Assembly: GCA_022571615.1 (NCBI GenBank)
Contig: JACZXM010000106.1
Coordinates: forward strand, 1 to 8,365
DNA length: 8,365 nucleotides
Origin: Acidobacteriota bacterium
GTDB lineage: Bacteria > Acidobacteriota > UBA890 > WLXD01
Direction: 5' to 3'
The translations under genes were made by a program, and so were the position numbers. How positions within the stretch are numbered: position 1 is the stretch's first letter; every line of letters begins with the position of its first letter. Below the pieces are notes generated by a model. It saw nothing but the letters and a program-made list of their open reading frames with translations, did not search any database and had not been told where the DNA came from. Below are positions 4,751 to 8,365 of this stretch, piece by piece.

Positions 4751-7430
4751 TGAAAAATGCCCACCAAGGCTGGCCGAGCGTTTCCTGCACTGGGCGACGG
4801 CGCGCGCCGATCGCGACTGCGTAGCCGGCGATCTGGCCGAGGAGTTCGCCGTGCGGGCGCAACGCTCCGGCCTTCGTGGTGCGCGACGCTGGTACTGGTG
4901 GCAGGTGATGCGATCGGTACCGACGAGCCTACTCACAGGTCGTGAGTCCCAGGCAGCCAGGCGCAGCGCAATTCAGCTCGATACTCCCCTCCGTTCAGGA
5001 GACGGCACCATGCTCAACCTGCTCCAGGACATCCGTTACGGCTTCCGGACGCTCGCCAAGAGCCCCACTTTCACCCTGCTGACGATCACGACCCTGGCAC
5101 TGGCCATGGGCGTGAACACCGCGATCTTCAGCATTCTCAACGTAATCCTGGTGCAGGATCTTCCCCTCAAGAACACCGATACGCTCGGCTTCATCTACTC
5201 GACGAACGCACAGCTCAACTCCACGCAGGCACCGGTACCGGCGGCCGATTTTCTCGACTACCGGGCAGAGGTCGGCGCCTTCAGTGCGCTCGCTGCGGTC
5301 GACCGCGGTGCGGCCTTCACGCTCACCGGTGAAGAAGAACCGGTGTGGATCGAAGGCTTCCTGGCGACCGCCAACACCCTGGAGGTTTGGGGGCAAGCGA
5401 CGATCATGGGTCGCTGGTTCACCCAGCAAGAGGACCGGGAGGGCGGCGAGCGAGTGGCCGTGCTCGCACACGGTTCATGGGAACGACGTTTTGGCTTTGA
5501 TGCCGACATCGTGGGCCGGGTGATCAATCTCGACGGCTATCCGACCACGATCATCGGGGTGATGCCAAAGGAGATGGAGTGGGGCTCGCTAGCGGACGCT
5601 GAGCTATGGGTGCCGGCACGTCTGAACCGCGCCACCGCGAGCCGCGAGAACCGCACCCTCTGGGTCATAGGCCGCCTCGCGACCGGCGCCACACACGCGC
5701 AGGCGCAGCAGGAAGTCGATGCGGTGCGCCAGCGCATCGTCGCCGAGCAGCCCGACCTGCAGGGCCCTTGGGGAGCCGTCGTGTACGACATGCACCGCGC
5801 GCTCGCGCCCCCGGACACCTGGACGATTCTGTTCATGCTCGGGTTAACGGTGACCTTCGTCATGCTGATCGCTTGTTCCAACGTCGCCACGATGATGCTG
5901 ACCCGGGCCTCCTCCCGTTCACGCGAGATCGCTGTGCGGGCGGCGCTCGGAGCGCAGCGCCGGAGACTGCTGGGGCAGCTGCTCGGCGAGAGCGCCATCC
6001 TGTCGCTGGCGGCAGGGGCACTGGGCCTGCTGATCGCGCGAGCGTCACTGCTGGGCCTGATCTGGATGGCGGGCGAGAACAGCGGCATGAATATCTTCCA
6101 GATTGTCAAGCTCGACACTACCGTGCTGCTCTTCACCCTTGGTGTCGCCCTCCTGTCGCCGCTGTTTTTCGGTTTGTTCCCGGCGCTGCGCGCGTCGCGG
6201 CCGGACCTTAATGAAGCCCTGCGTGAAGGTGCGCGCGGCAGCAGCGGCGGTGGCCTGCGCGGACGCCGCTTCCTCGTAGCGACGCAGGTCGCGCTGGCGC
6301 TCAGCCTCATGATCGTCGCAGGTCTGCTGATGCGGGCCATGGCGCAGAATCGCAACTACGACCCCGGTTTCGATCCCGACCGGATGATGACCATGCGAGT
6401 CGATCTCGCCGAGTCGAGGTTCCCCACCGGCGAGGACCAACTTCAGAGCTTCGCGCGCATCCACGCCGCCCTCGACGCGGTGCCTGGAGTCGAAGGTGTC
6501 GCGACGATGGGATGGCGAATGGGAGCCTTCAACGACCCTGCGGTCACGCGCAGCTTCCGAATCGAAGGCCAGCCCGAGCCGGAACCCGCCGAGGTCCCGT
6601 CGGGCTTCCTCAACGTAGTGAGCACCGGCGCCCTAGCGGTAGTTCGCCTGCCGCTGCTGAGCGGTCGCGACTTTGCCGAGAGCGACAACGCCGACGCGGC
6701 GGCCGTGGTGATCATCAACGAGCACCTGGCCGACCGCTACTGGAACACCGACCCGCTGGGCAGTCGCATCAGACTCGGTGCCGAAGGTCGGTGGCTCGAA
6801 ATCGTCGGCGTGATGACGAACATCCACTCCGGCGATGCCAGTGCCCCTTCGTTCCCGATCCTCTTCGTACCCCTGGCGCAGAACCCGCAGCGTCAGATGG
6901 GTTTCCTGGCCCGCACGACCGGCGATCCGCTGGCGCTCACCAGCGCCATGCGCCAGGCGATCTGGTCGGTCGACGCCGACCAGCCTGTCGCCGACATGCG
7001 CACAATGAACCAGCTGATCGAGGACAGCTTCGCAATGCCCAGGACCCTGTTCTCGATCTTCGTTGCCTTCGGCGTCTTCGCGGTAGCGATGTCCGCCGCC
7101 GGCATCTACGGCGTGATCTCCTACGCCGTGAGCGAGCGCACGCGAGAAATCGGCATTCGCATGGCGCTTGGCGCCCGCGCCGCAAGCGTGTTGGCGATGA
7201 TCACCCGCCAGGCGCTGTGGTTGGTCGGAATCGGTATGGTGGTGGGTGGCGCGGCTGGCCTCCTCCTGCGCCGGGTCATGGCCAGCGCGATTCCCGGTAT
7301 CGGAGGGTTCGATCCCATATCGCTCGCAGGCGTAGTAACGGTATTCGTGGCAATGACCCTGCTGGCCACCTGGTTCCCGGCGCGCCGCGCCTCGCGAGTC
7401 GACCCCGCAATCGCATTGCGCAGTGAGTAA
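4746..7430 (+). CDS. ADOP-type FtsX/MacB-like permease, complete (ADOP2)
   Basis: This 894-residue inner-membrane protein contains both halves of an ADOP permease and no ATPase. Residues 1-88 are a soluble prefix (PPRLAERFLHWA...DRDCVAGDLAEEF). MLNLLQDIRYGFRTLAKSP begins the permease at residue 89, followed by TM1 (TLLTITTLALAMGV) and an extracytoplasmic MacB domain. FtsX-1 starts near residue 359 (REIAVRAALGAQRRR at 393-407, ESAILSLAAGALGL). The second half starts at RRFLVATQVALALSLMIVAGLLMRAM, with its own outer domain and FtsX-2 (REIGIRMALGA at 800-810), ending FPARRASRVDPAIAL. ATG 4746 is chosen because the prefix motif begins five residues later; a frame open to ATG 4659 adds 29 residues of non-family sequence. 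ATG 5010 has a far better ribosome site. ADOP proteins resemble MacB efflux subunits, but their substrates are mostly unknown. PadR2 follows 20 bases downstream, probably in the same operon. Confidence 0.9.
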   Translation: MYEKCPPRLAERFLHWATARADRDCVAGDLAEEFAVRAQRSGLRGARRWYWWQVMRSVPTSLLTGRESQAARRSAIQLDTPLRSGDGTMLNLLQDIRYGFRTLAKSPTFTLLTITTLALAMGVNTAIFSILNVILVQDLPLKNTDTLGFIYSTNAQLNSTQAPVPAADFLDYRAEVGAFSALAAVDRGAAFTLTGEEEPVWIEGFLATANTLEVWGQATIMGRWFTQQEDREGGERVAVLAHGSWERRFGFDADIVGRVINLDGYPTTIIGVMPKEMEWGSLADAELWVPARLNRATASRENRTLWVIGRLATGATHAQAQQEVDAVRQRIVAEQPDLQGPWGAVVYDMHRALAPPDTWTILFMLGLTVTFVMLIACSNVATMMLTRASSRSREIAVRAALGAQRRRLLGQLLGESAILSLAAGALGLLIARASLLGLIWMAGENSGMNIFQIVKLDTTVLLFTLGVALLSPLFFGLFPALRASRPDLNEALREGARGSSGGGLRGRRFLVATQVALALSLMIVAGLLMRAMAQNRNYDPGFDPDRMMTMRVDLAESRFPTGEDQLQSFARIHAALDAVPGVEGVATMGWRMGAFNDPAVTRSFRIEGQPEPEPAEVPSGFLNVVSTGALAVVRLPLLSGRDFAESDNADAAAVVIINEHLADRYWNTDPLGSRIRLGAEGRWLEIVGVMTNIHSGDASAPSFPILFVPLAQNPQRQMGFLARTTGDPLALTSAMRQAIWSVDADQPVADMRTMNQLIEDSFAMPRTLFSIFVAFGVFAVAMSAAGIYGVISYAVSERTREIGIRMALGARAASVLAMITRQALWLVGIGMVVGGAAGLLLRRVMASAIPGIGGFDPISLAGVVTVFVAMTLLATWFPARRASRVDPAIALRSE
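4997..5012 (+). promoter_or_regulatory. Strong internal ribosome binding site and in-frame ATG in ADOP2
   Basis: AGGAG (4997-5001) lies 8 bases before ATG 5010-5012, which is in frame and is residue 89, the first residue of the classical permease domain (MLNLLQDIRYG). The 4746 start has no comparable site. Either the true start is 5010, leaving 4746-5009 as a separate upstream reading frame without its own stop, or both starts are used. The GGAGAC-six bases-ATG layout is identical in ADOP1. Confidence 0.5.
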
Positions 7431-7450
7431 CAACAGGCGGGGACGCATCG

Positions 7451-7777
7451 ATGAGTAAGGGCGACTACCTGGGCGAATTCGAGATCGTGGTGCTATCGAC
7501 ACTGCTGCACCTGGGGGACAACGCCTACGGGATGACCATTCGCTGCGCCATCGAGGAGCGCACCGGCCGCGCGGTGTCGATCGGAGCGATCTACGCGACG
7601 CTGCGGCGGCTGGAACGCAAGGGACTGGTCGTCTCGCGCCTGGGAGAACCGACGGCCGAGCGCGGTGGACGCGCCAAGCGCTTCTTCGGTCTCGAGCCGG
7701 CCGGCGAGGAAGCCATCGCCCGATCACGTGCGATGTTCGCCCGCCTCTGGGACGATCTCCCCGAGGCGCGGAGCTAG
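7451..7777 (+). CDS. PadR-family transcriptional regulator (partner of ADOP2)
   Basis: This 108-residue winged-helix protein contains LGEFEIVVLSTLLHLGDNAYGMTI (about residues 7-30), then RAVSIGAIYATLRRLERKGLV as the recognition region with the PadR pattern GxIYxxLxRLExKGLV. The wing is SRLGEPTAERGGRAKRFFGL, followed by a C-terminal dimerisation helix (GEEAIARSRAMFARLWDDL). The LGEFE opening and the ERGGRAKR wing belong to the PadR subgroup usually found beside ADOP permeases. The gene lies 20 bases after ADOP2; GGGGA at 7439-7443, seven bases before the ATG, may serve as ribosome site. Being last in the operon, it would give feedback repression of the permease if it binds the promoter near 4740. 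It resembles PadR1 only in the general fold pattern, so the two modules do not look like recent copies. Confidence 0.92.
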   Translation: MSKGDYLGEFEIVVLSTLLHLGDNAYGMTIRCAIEERTGRAVSIGAIYATLRRLERKGLVVSRLGEPTAERGGRAKRFFGLEPAGEEAIARSRAMFARLWDDLPEARS

Positions 7778-8042
7778 CAGCTGCCCTCGCTGAGCCGGCC
7801 TGCGCCCACGCGACGCCCCCAAGACGCTTTCCTGCGACCCGCATTGCGCTTTCTGAGCCTGATCCGGCCATGCAACTCCTTCTCCGTGCTCGGGATTCCT
7901 GTCTCCCACTGCCTTGGCATGATCCCAACCGGTTACAGCTTCCCCAAAAGTGCGACCCCTCGCCGGATCGGGTGGCGTCGGTGGGTAGCGTCCGGTTAGA
8001 TTACCGCGACGTCAACATACCGTGATCATCCCCAGCGATCCC
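7778..8042 (+). other. Intergenic region between padR2 and the S9 peptidase
   Basis: No gene is supported here. The region contains the palindrome AACCGGTT (7927-7934), a repeated CCGGTTA (7929-7935 and 7992-7998) and an AT-richer stretch at about 7994-8022 that may hold the peptidase promoter. No good -35/-10 pair, and no terminator stem with a U run after padR2, could be identified. Confidence 0.35.
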
Positions 8043-8365
8043 ATGCGAACACCCCGACTCCTGTTGGCAAGTACCGCCATCGCACTCACGAGCCTAGGCT
8101 CCTATGCCGCCGCCCAGGACACCGACAGGGTGCGCGAGCCACTGCCCCTGGAGCTGGCGGTGTCGCTGCGATCGCACAACGGACGCTCCCCCATCGAGTT
8201 GTCCCCCGACGGCCAGTGGCTCGTGCACACCGTCGAAACGGACGACACCGTGCCGCGCGGCAGTCGGCGCTACTCGGCCACCGGGTTCCCGTTCGCCGAG
8301 GGCGACTCGCGCATGGAGGCAACGGTGACTAACACCCGCACCGGGGAGTCGGTGCGCCTCGGTGA
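8043..8365 (+). CDS. S9-type (prolyl oligopeptidase-like) secreted serine peptidase, N-terminal part
   Basis: The first 107 codons are present and the gene runs off the right edge. Residues 1-25 are a textbook Sec signal peptide: MRTPR, then a hydrophobic stretch LLLASTAIALTSLGSYAAA, with likely cleavage after AAA before QDTD. The mature part begins a beta-propeller: SPIELSPDGQWLVHTVETDD matches the SPDGxWxxYT blade motif of S9 and TolB-like proteins, and VTNTRTGESVRLG is the next blade strand. RYSATGFPFAEGDSRMEATVTNT resembles the first blades of the large exported S9 peptidases common in Acidobacteriota and Gemmatimonadota. In full-length members the catalytic Ser-Asp-His hydrolase domain follows, and it lies outside this window. 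A propeller-only exported protein is the main alternative. ATG 8043 is chosen for the signal peptide; no clear ribosome site precedes it. Confidence 0.75.
   Translation, partial: MRTPRLLLASTAIALTSLGSYAAAQDTDRVREPLPLELAVSLRSHNGRSPIELSPDGQWLVHTVETDDTVPRGSRRYSATGFPFAEGDSRMEATVTNTRTGESVRLG

Noticed and set aside
6633..7928. Minus-strand frame of 431 codons opposite ADOP2 and padR2
   Set aside because: Antisense of two well-supported genes in high-GC DNA, where stop codons are rare; no recognisable domain.
1..8365. Search for CRISPR arrays, tRNA/rRNA genes, transposases, integrases and phage genes
   Set aside because: No regularly spaced repeats, no cloverleaf sequence and no recombinase motifs were recognised, so mobility of the toxin-antitoxin pair or the ADOP modules cannot be argued from visible mobile-element genes.

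Overview
High-GC bacterial window, very probably from an uncultured environmental organism, and possibly a composite of more than one genome. It contains two permeases of the ADOP type (acidobacterial duplicated orphan permease: MacB/FtsX-like, with no ATPase gene), each linked to a PadR-family regulator. It also contains a secreted S9-type peptidase start, an NhaC-family antiporter and an AbrB/PIN toxin-antitoxin pair. ADOP plus PadR plus S9 peptidase is a gene set I associate with Acidobacteriota and Gemmatimonadota-like soil or sediment bacteria. The PtsI fragment at the left edge and the NhaC antiporter look more like Planctomycetota. These affiliations are impressions from protein style, not database results.

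Layout. Bases 1 to about 130 (+) carry the C-terminal part of a phosphotransferase-system Enzyme I, which stops being PtsI-like abruptly. Bases 1481 to about 129 (-) are the first ADOP permease (ADOP1), cut off inside its first FtsX domain at the same point. Its PadR partner lies just upstream (1801-1481, -) and overlaps it by one base. Bases 1849-2150 hold no gene I can support, but have a strong excess of G over C and a cluster of ACGTC-type palindromes. NhaC occupies 2151-3821 (+). The antitoxin/toxin pair occupies 3890-4536 (+) with a 4-base overlap. A second, complete ADOP permease (ADOP2, 4746-7430, +) is followed 20 bases later by its own PadR gene (7451-7777, +). A signal-peptide-bearing S9 peptidase begins at 8043 and runs off the right edge.

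How the genes relate. Each PadR protein is the obvious candidate regulator of its neighbouring ADOP permease, probably in response to a small molecule, but the gene order is opposite in the two modules (padR first on the left, padR last on the right). NhaC would exchange Na+ and H+ and has no visible functional link to its neighbours. The AbrB/PIN pair is a self-contained toxin-antitoxin unit.

Main points of interest: (1) a sharp tail-to-tail join between ptsI and ADOP1 that removes both 3' ends; (2) base composition that alternates along the window, about 51% GC in sampled nhaC lines against about 75% in sampled ADOP lines; (3) a GGAGAC-six bases-ATG signal in both ADOP genes, exactly between the N-terminal prefix and the permease domain, which suggests a second translation start. 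I did not find a clearly new multi-gene system.
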